DNA of 64,000 nucleotides from Bacteroidota bacterium. GTDB lineage: Bacteria; Bacteroidota; Bacteroidia; NORP154. Under the pieces are notes generated by a model. It did not search any database and was not told where the DNA came from. It saw nothing but the letters and a program-made list of their open reading frames with translations. Of the stretch, positions 28,999 to 37,929 are shown one piece after another (within the stretch, counting starts at the first letter, position 1; every line of letters starts with the position of its first letter). Both the position numbers and the translations under genes were made by a program. Location: assembly GCA_022572355.1 (NCBI GenBank), contig JACZWC010000008.1, forward strand, positions 35,941-99,940, given 5' to 3'.

Positions 28999-29244
28999 TT
29001 ATTCTATTTTCCCTTGGTGCAAGTCCCAAATTGGGAAACACATTTCATAGTCTCCCCATGTAAGGTCACCGTATTCCAATTGGAAGTCCTTGAATTTGTT
29101 GATGTCCAAGTATTTTTGGGTCATAGGGTTCTTAGCATTCTTTAAAAATGGCTCAAAGTCAACCACTTTTTCATCATTGTCTGAGAAGGTCAGCTTTATT
29201 TTATAGTCACCCAGATAATCGGCTTTTTGAATTTCAATTACCAT
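28999..29244 (-). CDS. DUF2442 domain protein
   Basis: This 81-residue product (from ATG 29244; an upstream TTG would add three residues) has the DUF2442 pattern: a short beta start (DYKIKLTFSDNDEKVVDFEPFL), then LEYGDLTWGDYEMCFPIWDLHQGKI. DUF2442 genes often pair with DUF4160 genes and are suspected antitoxin-like proteins, but no DUF4160 partner is next to it. It lies within the segment bounded by the patatin-end repeats, next to an orphan secreted protein gene. Confidence 0.75.
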   Translation of the reverse strand: MVIEIQKADYLGDYKIKLTFSDNDEKVVDFEPFLKNAKNPMTQKYLDINKFKDFQLEYGDLTWGDYEMCFPIWDLHQGKIE

Positions 29245-29317
29245 TTCAGTCAATTTTTTTTGTGATTTTTTGTGATTTTATTTCTTTTTTGTACTAAACT
29301 ACGTTAAACGGGTATTG

Positions 29318-29692
29318 TTAACGACAGTTTCTTTTTTTACATTTTATATATCCATTAAAACTAAAAGGGACAGTGTCATTAATTTTGTAAGTCACTTCTT
29401 CATCCTTCTTTTTTGTCCATGGTTTGCCCCATGCCTTGCTCTTGGAGTATTTAAATTCAAAGGTTATTGTCGAATCAGCCCAGTTTATTTGATACGCCCC
29501 TTTGCCCTTACTCTTACCCAAATCCAGTTTGCCTACAGATTTAAATTTGCCATTTTTCAAATTCGTAAAAAAATATGCAATAAAGTAACGGTCTCCCATT
29601 TCATAGCGCCCATTAATTTCCTTCTCGGATATTTGAGCATCACAAGGAAATAGAAAACCGATGAAAAACAATATGATGCCAACTTCTCTCAT
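29318..29692 (-). CDS. Hypothetical secreted protein
   Basis: The 124-residue product has a signal peptide (residues about 1-18, ending PCDAQ) and a basic, aromatic-rich beta-type body ending in a cysteine-containing tail (YIKCKKRNCR). I recognise no family. It lies in the segment bounded by the patatin-end direct repeats, upstream of the DUF2442 gene on the same strand. Confidence 0.55.
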   Translation of the reverse strand: MREVGIILFFIGFLFPCDAQISEKEINGRYEMGDRYFIAYFFTNLKNGKFKSVGKLDLGKSKGKGAYQINWADSTITFEFKYSKSKAWGKPWTKKKDEEVTYKINDTVPFSFNGYIKCKKRNCR

Positions 29693-29772
29693 TAATTATC
29701 TGTTCCAATTGGCAGTATGTGAAACACCGTTCAAAGCAATGACTTATCATAGTGTTTCTGCGCCTTGTTACA

Positions 29773-29805
29773 TACTACTTAATCCAGCGCCTTGCGATTG
29801 AAGAT
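29773..29805 (-). repeat. Patatin gene 3-prime end, partner of the 28943-28975 copy
   Basis: This is the native copy: it includes the last eight codons and stop of the patatin gene on the minus strand. It shares 31 of 33 bases with 28943-28975. Confidence 0.8.
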
Positions 29806-32178
29806 TATATATCCAAAATGGAAAAAGAAAGTCAATGGCGTTTTATCTTCCTGGGCAATTTCTGGCACATTGTGATAATAGTTCATACTGAAGCTCAGTG
29901 GCCCGATGGGTGAATGGTATACCACTGATGCAGTAGCGATTGTATAAAACCCGCCAAACTCTTCACCCAATGAAAAACTAGTGTCCTGCTTTATTATTGA
30001 TTTGTAAGGTTGAAATATATATCCTTCTAACCTGAAATCAATATCCTTTTTAAGATTGATAATCACTTTTTGTCCGAAAGCAGCGTATTGATGAGCCCGA
30101 AATGACTCCAGGAATAAAGTTTTGCTCTCTGGGTTTGGTTGGAACGCGGGCGCTCTCAGGATACTTGCTGTATAATTGTTGAAGAGGCTTTGTGTCGAAA
30201 AGACCATCTCAAAATAAAATCCCAGCCTGAGTGTACCCTTGTTCTTATAATACGTGTCTGAAACTATTTTGAACGTCAGCCATTCGTGATATTTGCTTAG
30301 CAAATCCCTGTTCTCAGAGGTTGTCCCAGGTGTTTCAAATTCTTCTCCTACTATGTAACGAGCTTTAAGGGCAAAATAGCTTCCCTCATTGGCGTACTGC
30401 TTTCTGTTAAGCGTGTTGCGCTCATAATCTATATGAGAGGTGAATACATTGAAATCTGTCCTGTCCGCCGTATCAAGCTTGGTGAATTCCTTGCTTTGAT
30501 AATAGTCATCACGCAAATTAGCATAGGATGACCCTAAACGTAAGCGGCCTTCGTTTTTAACTGGAAACCCCAATTCAAAGCCTGCAAACTTTTCTTTTTG
30601 AATTAAATAGGATGGTGTCTCATTGTCAAAAAATGCCGTGCTGCTCTTAAAATAGTCCCAGCGATTGTAAGTGAAGTGCGGTTCAAAAAAAATGGGCAAT
30701 TTAATAGGGAAATCTATCCTGCTTTTTAGCTGAACTGAGCTATACAACTTACCCAAATATCCGTTGGCTGAAAAGCTCATGGCCAGCCGCCCTAAATAAT
30801 TGTATTGAAGGCCTAAATAGCCACCGCTGATAGGCCTATTCGATATATTTCCACCCAGATCAATGGTAATTTCCTTTGCCTTTTCAATTGTTAAGTAGAG
30901 GTCGAATAAACCGGTATTTTCATTGTACTCAGCAATTGGGAATATCGTTCCTATTTTATCGTCTTCAAATACGCGGAAATATACCGGCTTGATATCTTCT
31001 AACGTCAGGTGTTCCGATGTCTTGGTTTTAAAGATGCGTTCAACATAACTTGTCTGGCCCCTGTCTAATCCCAGTACATGAACATTATCAAAAATAAGTT
31101 CGGGTAGATTGTCTTGATATTTTCTTCTCTTTTCTCTTATATCTTCATCACTCACCCTTCGTTTGATGGTTTTTAAAATTTCAGGCATTTTGGCCATGGC
31201 GGCACTATATCCTGAGTCGATGATGGACTGTGGATTGGTAAATGAAAAGGTTCCTGAGTTGTTCTTAGGCTCTATCAGGATTCCATTCTCACAAATAACA
31301 GCGGCATCCGGCCTCTGAATAAGCATGTTTTTTATTTGAGAAATAACATCTCCGGAAGAGGGGGGAGCGACATTACCAGAGACGTTGCTCCCAATTATCA
31401 AGTCGGGGTAAAACTCACTCAACATAACATCGGATGGAAAATTATTATACAAACCTCCATCAAAAAGGAGTTTTCCATTGACAGTTATTGGCTTTAGATA
31501 AAATGGAAATGTTGCGGAAGCCCTGATGGCCTCATTCAAATGGCCTTCTGAAAATACAACCTGTTTTTTCGATACAATGTCGGCAGCTACACAGCGAAAG
31601 GGAACGAATAAATTGTCAAAATCATAATTCGCAGCAGCTTCCGCCCTGGCGGCTAACTCCATGAACATGAAGTCAATTGCCACTGAATTAATGAGATTGG
31701 TCGGTAGAGTAGTGTGCGTAATAGAATCCTTCGCCATTTTTAACGTTATCCAGGCGGCGTTCTTATCAGATTTCTTGAAGTAAAACTTAAATCGTTGGTC
31801 CAGGCCACCTCTTGCGAGGGTATTAAACTGATCGGACTTCACCATGTACTCCATTTGTGCCGGTGTCAAACCGGTGGCATACATTGCACCGATTATCGCG
31901 CCCATTGAAGTACCGGTAATATAGTCTATCGGAATATTGTTTTCTTCAAGCGCTTTGATCACACCGATGTGCGCCAAACCCCTGGCACCTCCTCCACTGA
32001 GAACCAGGCCTACTTTTTGCTCACCAAGCAAAGCAGCATCAGGTTCAGGTGTATTGAATTCAAATAATGGGGGATCGTCTGGAAGTGGGCCTTTGGTTTG
32101 TGCTTGAGCATGCTGCAAAACAGCCGAACACAACAGCATACAACACAACGAAAAAATATTGAGGTAACAACGCATCAT
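29779..32178 (-). CDS. Patatin-like phospholipase with outer-membrane barrel domain
   Basis: The 799-residue protein has a signal peptide (residues 1-27, ending QAQ) and a patatin domain at about 55-345: oxyanion loop GGGARG (62-67), nucleophile Ser91 in GTSMG, and catalytic Asp240 in FDGG, so the Ser-Asp dyad is intact. A POTRA-like linker (about 360-430) leads to a C-terminal Bac_surface_Ag-type barrel ending in a YHSPIGPLSFSMNYYHN strand near the C-terminus. This resembles type Vd (PlpD-like) secretion, with the lipase on the outside or periplasmic face. It probably hydrolyses phospholipids or lysophospholipids. The gene stands alone with a strong promoter. Confidence 0.9.
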   Translation of the reverse strand: MMRCYLNIFSLCCMLLCSAVLQHAQAQTKGPLPDDPPLFEFNTPEPDAALLGEQKVGLVLSGGGARGLAHIGVIKALEENNIPIDYITGTSMGAIIGAMYATGLTPAQMEYMVKSDQFNTLARGGLDQRFKFYFKKSDKNAAWITLKMAKDSITHTTLPTNLINSVAIDFMFMELAARAEAAANYDFDNLFVPFRCVAADIVSKKQVVFSEGHLNEAIRASATFPFYLKPITVNGKLLFDGGLYNNFPSDVMLSEFYPDLIIGSNVSGNVAPPSSGDVISQIKNMLIQRPDAAVICENGILIEPKNNSGTFSFTNPQSIIDSGYSAAMAKMPEILKTIKRRVSDEDIREKRRKYQDNLPELIFDNVHVLGLDRGQTSYVERIFKTKTSEHLTLEDIKPVYFRVFEDDKIGTIFPIAEYNENTGLFDLYLTIEKAKEITIDLGGNISNRPISGGYLGLQYNYLGRLAMSFSANGYLGKLYSSVQLKSRIDFPIKLPIFFEPHFTYNRWDYFKSSTAFFDNETPSYLIQKEKFAGFELGFPVKNEGRLRLGSSYANLRDDYYQSKEFTKLDTADRTDFNVFTSHIDYERNTLNRKQYANEGSYFALKARYIVGEEFETPGTTSENRDLLSKYHEWLTFKIVSDTYYKNKGTLRLGFYFEMVFSTQSLFNNYTASILRAPAFQPNPESKTLFLESFRAHQYAAFGQKVIINLKKDIDFRLEGYIFQPYKSIIKQDTSFSLGEEFGGFYTIATASVVYHSPIGPLSFSMNYYHNVPEIAQEDKTPLTFFFHFGYIIFNRKALD

Positions 32179-32211
32179 TACAGATATAACGGCTCTTATT
32201 CACGTCTATTA

Positions 32212-32242
32212 CAAATCTAACCAAAAAGACGATAAATGTCAA
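32212..32242 (-). promoter_or_regulatory. Promoter for the patatin gene (TTG / TAGATTTG)
   Basis: On the minus strand, TTGACA (TTG at 32242-32240) is followed after 20 bases by TAGATTTG (32219-32212), an ideal Bacteroidota arrangement. The start codon lies 33 bases downstream. Confidence 0.7.
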
Positions 32243-32279
32243 TAGGCTACCAAATATAATTTGGTGCTATTATAAAGAC

Positions 32280-33071
32280 TCAAATATCTGTAAAAAGTTG
32301 CCTGAAATATTCCGGCGATTTACATAATCTCGATCCGTACCATGAAAATAATTCACCATCCACAAGGAGAATCTTTGAGCTGGGAAAAATATTTTCAAAT
32401 TCTGAGATATGCTTCTCCGCAAATGGAAATGGCTCCGATGAAAGGAGTATTAGATCAGGGGAGTGGGGGCCAAGCTCTTCCAATTTGAACTCGGGATAGT
32501 CTGCTTTAGAGTCTGCGAAGATGTTCTCTATTCCGCAAAGTTCGAGCATGTGAGAAATAAATGAATGGCCACCTGCTGTCATGAAGGGTTCACGCCAAAT
32601 AAAATATGCTGCAGTCAAATTCTTATCGAACCGGCCTGGTTTAAGCGTGCCAAAAGCTGTCTTGATTTCTGACACAAGCTCGTTGGCCTTATCAGATCTT
32701 CCGGTCATTTTGCCCAATTCCGTTATCATTTCAAAGGAGTCATCCAGGTTATGGATGTCACTGGTCCATACCTGATATTCACTGATAAGTTCTTTGATTA
32801 ACCCTTCCTCGTTCTCTTCTTTATTGGCAATTATCAAATCGGGATTGAGCTCTCTAATCCTCTCAAAGTGAAGCGTTTTGGTTCCTCCCACTATGGTCCT
32901 CGTACCCTTGAGCTGTTTCGGATGAATACAAAATTTGGTGACGCCGACCAACTCCTCATTCAGTCCGAGATCGAACAATAATTCAGATTGGGAGGGTACC
33001 AATGAAACTATTCGCTTTGTGGGGCCGCTCAACTCAATCGTATTACCAATTTGATCTGTGAAGGTCTTCAT
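32280..33071 (-). CDS. Cobalamin/metal-type substrate-binding protein (BtuF/FepB fold)
   Basis: The 263-residue protein has the helical-backbone metal-receptor pattern: RIVSLVPSQSELLFDLGLNEELVGVTKFC, then VGGTKTLHFERIRELNPDLIIANKEEN, and a C-terminal GPHSPDLILLSSEPFPFAEKHI. Known members bind vitamin B12, haem or siderophores for ABC importers. No signal peptide or lipobox is visible at the chosen ATG, so it may be cytoplasmic or the start may be unusual; no importer genes are adjacent. A link to the B12-dependent IcmF at 50 kb is possible but only inferred. Confidence 0.8.
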   Translation of the reverse strand: MKTFTDQIGNTIELSGPTKRIVSLVPSQSELLFDLGLNEELVGVTKFCIHPKQLKGTRTIVGGTKTLHFERIRELNPDLIIANKEENEEGLIKELISEYQVWTSDIHNLDDSFEMITELGKMTGRSDKANELVSEIKTAFGTLKPGRFDKNLTAAYFIWREPFMTAGGHSFISHMLELCGIENIFADSKADYPEFKLEELGPHSPDLILLSSEPFPFAEKHISEFENIFPSSKILLVDGELFSWYGSRLCKSPEYFRQLFTDI

Positions 33072-33174
33072 GCCTTAGTGTTTCTCAGTGATCTGCGTGC
33101 CACAGTGGTGAAAAACTTTACCGCTAACGCGCGCTGAGGCACCCGAAGCGTGCGGACGAAATCTACTCTTTTAT

Positions 33175-34533
33175 CTACTGAATTGCCTGGATAATATCCT
33201 GCTTGGTAATGATATGAACTTTATCTTCAGCGTCTTTTACGAGCACGGCGCTGTTATTCCTATTAATTTTGGAGGATACTTCTTCAATAGAGGTGTTCGG
33301 ATCCACAAATGGAAATGGATCCTGTATAATCTCCTTTACAGGATGGTTTCTCAGATCGGGATTTTTGAGAAGAGCAGAAAATATATGTGAATCATCTATA
33401 GACCCAACAAATTCTCCATTGTCTTTCACAGGAATCTGAGAGATGTCAAACTGGTTCATCTTCTCTATGGCATCCAATATGTTATCATCCACTTTTATCG
33501 TTACCAAATCCTGATATTTGTGGTTCTCCACAAGGCCGATCGCCGTATTCCTTTGAACTTCCAGAAATCCTCTTTCACGCATCCAGTCGTCGTTGAAGAG
33601 TTTGCCCACATATCTGCTGCCATGGTCGTGCATAATAATCACTACGAGGTCATCCTTTTTTAGCTGATCTTTCATTTGTAAGAGCCCAGCTACTGCCGAC
33701 CCCGCAGAATAGCCGACAAATATGCCCTCCTTCCGTGCAATATCGCGTGTCATAACTGCGCCATCCTTGTCAGTTACCTTCTCAAAATGATCTATGAGAT
33801 CGAAATCCACATTTTTTGGAAGTATATCTTCGCCAATTCCTTCCGTGAGATAAGGATAAATCTCCTTTTCATCGAATTCACCGGTCTCAAGGTATTTCTT
33901 GAAAACAGAGCCATAGGAATCTATACCCCAAATTTTAACCTCTGGATTTTTCTCCTTAAGAAACTTCGCACAGCCTGAAATGGTTCCTCCGGTCCCTACT
34001 CCCACAACCAGGTGTGTGATCTTACCTTCTGTCTGCTCCCATATCTCAGGGCCTGTTTGTTCGTAATGCGTCTTGGTATTTGATAAATTATCATACTGAT
34101 TGGGATACCATGAATTGGGCATCTCCTTGTTGAGCCTTTCCGCAACTGAATAGTAAGACCTGGGATCATCAGGCGCCACTGCAGTGGGACAAACGATCAC
34201 CTCTGCCCCCAAAGCCCTTAGAATATCCACCTTCTCCTTTGATTGCTTATCATTGGTAGTGAAGATGCACTTATAACCCTTTACAATAGCAGCAATAGCC
34301 AACCCCATACCTGTATTGCCAGAAGTTCCTTCAATTATTGTTGCACCGGATTTGAGTGAGCCATCTTTTTCAGCATCCTCAATCATCCTAACTGCGATCC
34401 TGTCTTTTATAGAGTGTCCCGGATTGAAGAATTCTAACTTGGCCAATACCGTGCAGGGAAGCTCCGCAGTAACTCTGTTCAGCTTTACCATGGGTGTTTG
34501 GCCGATTGTCTCTAAGATATTCTCGTAGTACAT
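33175..34533 (-). CDS. Cystathionine beta-synthase-like PLP enzyme with CBS pair
   Basis: The 452-residue fold-type II PLP enzyme has IGQTPMVKLNRV at the start, the PLP lysine at 43 (GHSIKDRIA), the phosphate loop GTSGNTGMGLAIA (about 69-81) and GVGTGGTISG (about 177-186). Residues about 330-452 are two CBS repeats (DISQIPVKDNGEFVGSI, NRNNSAVLVKD). The layout equals bacterial/eukaryotic cystathionine beta-synthase without the haem domain. It condenses serine or an activated serine with homocysteine or sulfide; cysteine synthase activity is an alternative. Confidence 0.9.
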   Translation of the reverse strand: MYYENILETIGQTPMVKLNRVTAELPCTVLAKLEFFNPGHSIKDRIAVRMIEDAEKDGSLKSGATIIEGTSGNTGMGLAIAAIVKGYKCIFTTNDKQSKEKVDILRALGAEVIVCPTAVAPDDPRSYYSVAERLNKEMPNSWYPNQYDNLSNTKTHYEQTGPEIWEQTEGKITHLVVGVGTGGTISGCAKFLKEKNPEVKIWGIDSYGSVFKKYLETGEFDEKEIYPYLTEGIGEDILPKNVDFDLIDHFEKVTDKDGAVMTRDIARKEGIFVGYSAGSAVAGLLQMKDQLKKDDLVVIIMHDHGSRYVGKLFNDDWMRERGFLEVQRNTAIGLVENHKYQDLVTIKVDDNILDAIEKMNQFDISQIPVKDNGEFVGSIDDSHIFSALLKNPDLRNHPVKEIIQDPFPFVDPNTSIEEVSSKINRNNSAVLVKDAEDKVHIITKQDIIQAIQ

Positions 34534-34556
34534 GATGATTGCAAAATTAACTCATA

Positions 34557-35831
34557 TTAATTAAACCTGATGGATTTAACAGGCGTAATATTGGCGATGA
34601 CCATGGTGGGAATGATCAGCATCACCCCGCAAACGAGCATAGTGCCAACATTTAGCATCGCTATTTGAAAAAGATCTAAGTTAACCGGTACAATTGAAAT
34701 GTAATATTCCTTCTGATCCAACGTAATCAACTCAAATTTTATCTGCAGCAGACACAATCCAATACCGATAACGTTTCCCCACAGCAATCCCTTACCCAAG
34801 AGCGAGCTAGCTATATAAAGAAATATTCTTCTTATCTCCCAGTTCTGTGCTCCCATTGATTTGAGAATACCGATCATATTGGTTCGCTCGAGAATGAGTA
34901 CAAGGAGAGCAGAAATCATATTGATACCTGACACGAGCACCATCAGTACCAATATGATAATGGCGTTCATATCCTGCAGATGCAGCCAATCGAAAATCTG
35001 GCTATTCGTTTCTTTGATGGTTTGAGAAAATAATTCGGCGCCAATTACATTGTAATAAACATAATCGCCAATCTCATCCAACTCATCAAAATTATCGATG
35101 AGCACTTCAAAACCTCCGATTTGATCCTCATCCCAGTCATTGAGTTTTTGAACATGGGCTATATCACCAATGATGTAGCGCTGGTCAAATTCGAGCAGGC
35201 CGGTTTCGTAGATCCCGGCGATAGTGAACTTTCTTATTCTAGGCGGTCTTTGTATGAAATACATCAGCAGATCGTCACCAACCGCGAAACGCAGTTTGTC
35301 AGCTATGTATTTGGAAATGATAACATCGTTTGACTTAACCCCATCCTTCACCTGAAATGTGTTGCCTTCTATAATTTTTGATCTGAAGAAATCCCAGTCG
35401 AAGTCAGATCCAATTCCCTTTATCACCACACCGTGGATTTCCTCTTCTGTTTTTACGATTCCTGCTTTCGTGGCATATACCTGAATATGCCGGATACCCT
35501 TTATCGTATCCATGCTCGGATAGAAGTCCTGATTCCTGTCAATAGGATGTGGTTCAAATGAGGTATTGGCATCAAAATTGGTTATTTGAATATGCGATCC
35601 AAAACCAATAACTTTATCGCGGATCTGAGATTTGAATCCGGTAATGATCGCCAGGGCTATGATCATGATAGCAACGCCCAGAGCGACGCTAAAGGTAGCA
35701 ATACGAATAATTGGCCTCGTCCCAATTAATTGAAATTTGCTCTTTTCACTAGGTGAATCCATCGCCTTTTTCTGGCTTTCTGGATTGTTGGCGCTGATAA
35801 TTCGCCGGGCTATAAAAAGTTGTAAATTCAA
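34557..35831 (-). CDS. LolC/LolE-type ABC transporter permease
   Basis: The 424-residue protein has one N-terminal transmembrane helix (about 45-68), a large periplasmic domain, and three C-terminal transmembrane helices (about 285-420) in FtsX-domain arrangement (NMIGILKSMGAQNWEIRRIF). This is the LolCE pattern for releasing lipoproteins from the inner membrane, as opposed to MacB, which would carry an ATPase domain. The start is TTG (M)NLQLFIARRIIS, matching family starts, and no ATG is available upstream. The ATPase is not adjacent. It diverges from namZ with 47 bases between. Confidence 0.82.
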   Translation of the reverse strand: MNLQLFIARRIISANNPESQKKAMDSPSEKSKFQLIGTRPIIRIATFSVALGVAIMIIALAIITGFKSQIRDKVIGFGSHIQITNFDANTSFEPHPIDRNQDFYPSMDTIKGIRHIQVYATKAGIVKTEEEIHGVVIKGIGSDFDWDFFRSKIIEGNTFQVKDGVKSNDVIISKYIADKLRFAVGDDLLMYFIQRPPRIRKFTIAGIYETGLLEFDQRYIIGDIAHVQKLNDWDEDQIGGFEVLIDNFDELDEIGDYVYYNVIGAELFSQTIKETNSQIFDWLHLQDMNAIIILVLMVLVSGINMISALLVLILERTNMIGILKSMGAQNWEIRRIFLYIASSLLGKGLLWGNVIGIGLCLLQIKFELITLDQKEYYISIVPVNLDLFQIAMLNVGTMLVCGVMLIIPTMVIANITPVKSIRFN

Positions 35832-35878
35832 CGGGTAATATTAGAGGTTCCCTTAAGCTACGAAAATACCAAAAGGAA

Positions 35879-37084
35879 ATGAGAAGGAAGATAACATTGA
35901 ACTTGTTACTGATTGTTGTTGTTTCTCTTATACATGATTCCTATTGTCCTTCAATTGTTCGTGCGCAACCCAACAAAATAATTACGGTTGGAGCGGAACG
36001 TACAGGCCTTTATCTATCAATATTGAAAGGGAAGTCAGTGGCAATAGTAGCCAATCAGACTTCAATGATAAAACAGACTCATTTGGTCGATAGCCTGCTT
36101 TCGTTGGGAGTAAAAGTCAAAAAAGTATTTAGCCCCGAGCACGGATTTAGGGGAGGTTACGATGCAGGGGCGCATGTTTCCAATTTCAAGGACAAGAAAA
36201 CCGGCTTGCCAATCATTTCATTGTATGGCGATCATTACAAACCAACAAAAGCTGATTTGGCTGGAGTTGATGTTGTTGTTTTTGATATTCAAGATGTTGG
36301 TGTGAGGTTTTACACCTATATATCAACTATGCACTATGTGATGGAAGCATGTGCAGAGAATGGGATCACCTTTCTGTTGTTGGATAGGCCGAACCCCAAT
36401 GGCTTTTATGTGGATGGGCCGGTGATGGAGAAGCAGTTTATGTCGTTTGTCGGTTTGCACCTCGTTCCTCTGGTACACGGCATGACAATGGCTGAATATG
36501 CAAAGATGATCAATGGACAGGGATGGCTTAAAGGTAGGGTAAAATGTGAGCTTATTCATATTCTATGCGAAGGGTATAGCCACCGTGACTTTTATAAGCT
36601 GCCCGTAAAACCCTCACCCAACCTTCCCAACATGACCTCCGTGTATCTATACCCTTCTTTGGGCCTGTTTGAGGGCACATTTATCAGCGTTGGCCGCGGA
36701 ACAGACAAACCGTTCCAGGTAATCGGCCATCCGAAAATGGAGAATGGTAATTACACCTTTAAGCCAAAAAGCGTTCCGGGTGCAAAGAACCCACCTTACA
36801 AAGGCAAAGTTTGCAAAGGGCATGATCTTTCCAAATTTGGTGATTTGATTTTGAAGGGCTATGGCAAGATCTATCTCTACTGGTTGACTGGTGCATACAA
36901 AGATTCACCTGACAAGGGAAAATTCTTCAATAGTTACTTCAATAGTCTTGCAGGAAACTCTGAACTAAAACAGCAGATCATTGATCAGCTCAATGAAGAT
37001 AAGATTGCCGAGAGCTGGAAGGCGGATATCGATAAATTTAAAAAAATCAGGAAGGGGTATTTGCTTTATCCTGATTTTGAATAA
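35879..37084 (+). CDS. namZ: Exo-beta-N-acetylmuramidase NamZ-like (DUF1343)
   Basis: The 401-residue protein has a signal peptide (about residues 1-29, ending IVRAQ) and the DUF1343 signatures: VANQTS (about 56), VFSPEHGFRG (about 84-93), and DVVVFDIQDVGVRFYTYISTMHYVME, followed by LLDRPNPNGFYVDGPVME. DUF1343 proteins include NamZ, which removes terminal N-acetylmuramic acid from peptidoglycan fragments. Periplasmic or secreted cell-wall turnover is the likely role. It stands alone; a terminator-like stem overlaps its stop codon. Confidence 0.9.
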   Translation: MRRKITLNLLLIVVVSLIHDSYCPSIVRAQPNKIITVGAERTGLYLSILKGKSVAIVANQTSMIKQTHLVDSLLSLGVKVKKVFSPEHGFRGGYDAGAHVSNFKDKKTGLPIISLYGDHYKPTKADLAGVDVVVFDIQDVGVRFYTYISTMHYVMEACAENGITFLLLDRPNPNGFYVDGPVMEKQFMSFVGLHLVPLVHGMTMAEYAKMINGQGWLKGRVKCELIHILCEGYSHRDFYKLPVKPSPNLPNMTSVYLYPSLGLFEGTFISVGRGTDKPFQVIGHPKMENGNYTFKPKSVPGAKNPPYKGKVCKGHDLSKFGDLILKGYGKIYLYWLTGAYKDSPDKGKFFNSYFNSLAGNSELKQQIIDQLNEDKIAESWKADIDKFKKIRKGYLLYPDFE

Positions 37085-37088
37085 AGCA
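37062..37088 (+). terminator. Terminator-like stem at the end of namZ
   Basis: TGCTTTAT at 37062-37069 and ATAAAGCA at 37081-37088 are exact reverse complements with an 11-base loop that contains the last codons. The stop codon is in the right arm. No strong T-run follows, so efficiency is uncertain. Confidence 0.4.
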
Positions 37089-37205
37089 TGTGTTGTCGGC
37101 TCGGGTTTGGGTAGTAGCGCCAGACCATTCTAACACCACTGACTTTTCCGAGGCACGCTACAAGTTACAGAAAATAGTGCTCACGCGCTATTACGCCAAA
37201 CCCAT

Positions 37206-37220
37206 TGTTGTGCGTAGTTA
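37206..37220 (+). repeat. Left inverted repeat flanking the MORN-like gene
   Basis: TGTTGTGCGTAGTTA lies immediately before the stop codon (minus-strand gene 37221-37874). Its reverse complement with one mismatch is at 37886-37900. A related TGTGCGTAG stretch occurs at about 28859-28867 downstream of the DUF2442 gene. Confidence 0.6.
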
Positions 37221-37874
37221 CTACCTGCTTATTTCAATTTTTTCTTCCTTTATTAACTGCCCGTCTTCCCAAAATTCAACTTTTATTAATTTCCCCTCTT
37301 CGTTCCAATACTCCCATTTCCCAATTTTATTAATATAAGCTGTATCATTTCTCCCTTTAACACGAAGGTTTCCATTACAATGATAACCCAATACGGAGTA
37401 TCCCGTTGAGTCATAAAATGTTTCAGAATATAATTCGCCTTCAGAACAGAATGTAGCACGGTAACCTATGAGATATGTGTCTTTTGATTGCGAATAAATC
37501 TTTATTCTACCATCCTCATAATACTGATAAGAGAAGCCTACTCCTTTATTGTACATACCATACGATTTTAATGATCCTGATTCATAGATAGTTAAGGTCA
37601 AACCGTCAAGGCGGTCTTCTTGATCTCGATTGAGCAACCGTTTTTTCTTACCTGAACGGTAAAAAGACGCTGTTTTTCTTAGGATACTATCCGAATCATA
37701 GTAAAATAGTTTATGGAGTTCTTTAGTTTCATAAAATTGAGTATCAGTTCTGGATATAGTATAATCAGTTAGGCGACTGTCCATTTCAACCATGGCTTTA
37801 GAAATGTCATTTTGTCCATATACTGACGGGGTCATGGAAAGGGCTAGAATGAGGCTCATCCAATACTTTAACAT
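37221..37874 (-). CDS. Secreted MORN-like (YwqK-type) repeat protein
   Basis: The 217-residue product starts at ATG 37874 (the TTG at 37898 lies inside the right inverted repeat). A signal peptide (residues about 1-20, ending SVYGQ) precedes several MORN-type repeats of the G.....YY..G.....Y.. kind, e.g. KASFYRSGKKKRL, YESGSLKSYGMYNKGVGFSYQYYEDGRIK and GKWEYWNEEGKLIKVEFWEDGQLIKEE. Similar 'YwqK antitoxin family' proteins are widespread in Bacteroidota and of unknown function. The gene is tightly bracketed by inverted repeats and lies in an accessory patch next to a toxin-antitoxin pair. Confidence 0.7.
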   Translation of the reverse strand: MLKYWMSLILALSMTPSVYGQNDISKAMVEMDSRLTDYTISRTDTQFYETKELHKLFYYDSDSILRKTASFYRSGKKKRLLNRDQEDRLDGLTLTIYESGSLKSYGMYNKGVGFSYQYYEDGRIKIYSQSKDTYLIGYRATFCSEGELYSETFYDSTGYSVLGYHCNGNLRVKGRNDTAYINKIGKWEYWNEEGKLIKVEFWEDGQLIKEEKIEISR

Positions 37875-37885
37875 AGTAATTTGTT

Positions 37886-37900
37886 TAATTACGCACAACA
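37886..37900 (-). repeat. Right inverted repeat flanking the MORN-like gene
   Basis: TAATTACGCACAACA is the reverse complement of the left repeat at 37206-37220 with one mismatch (14 of 15). It lies 11 bases upstream of the gene's start codon. Confidence 0.6.
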
Positions 37901-37929
37901 GGTGTTAACACATATCAACAAACAATGAG

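Noticed and set aside
29315..29653. Plus-strand frame of 112 codons opposite the small secreted protein
   Set aside because: The minus strand has a proper ATG and signal peptide; the plus frame has neither.
37090..37220. Integron-type attC site after namZ
   Set aside because: CTAACACCACTG and CATTGTTGTGCG can pair partly, but core-site consensus is poor and no integron integrase is present.
37090..37338. Plus-strand frame after namZ
   Set aside because: No recognisable similarity, no start context, and it overlaps the MORN-like gene antisense.
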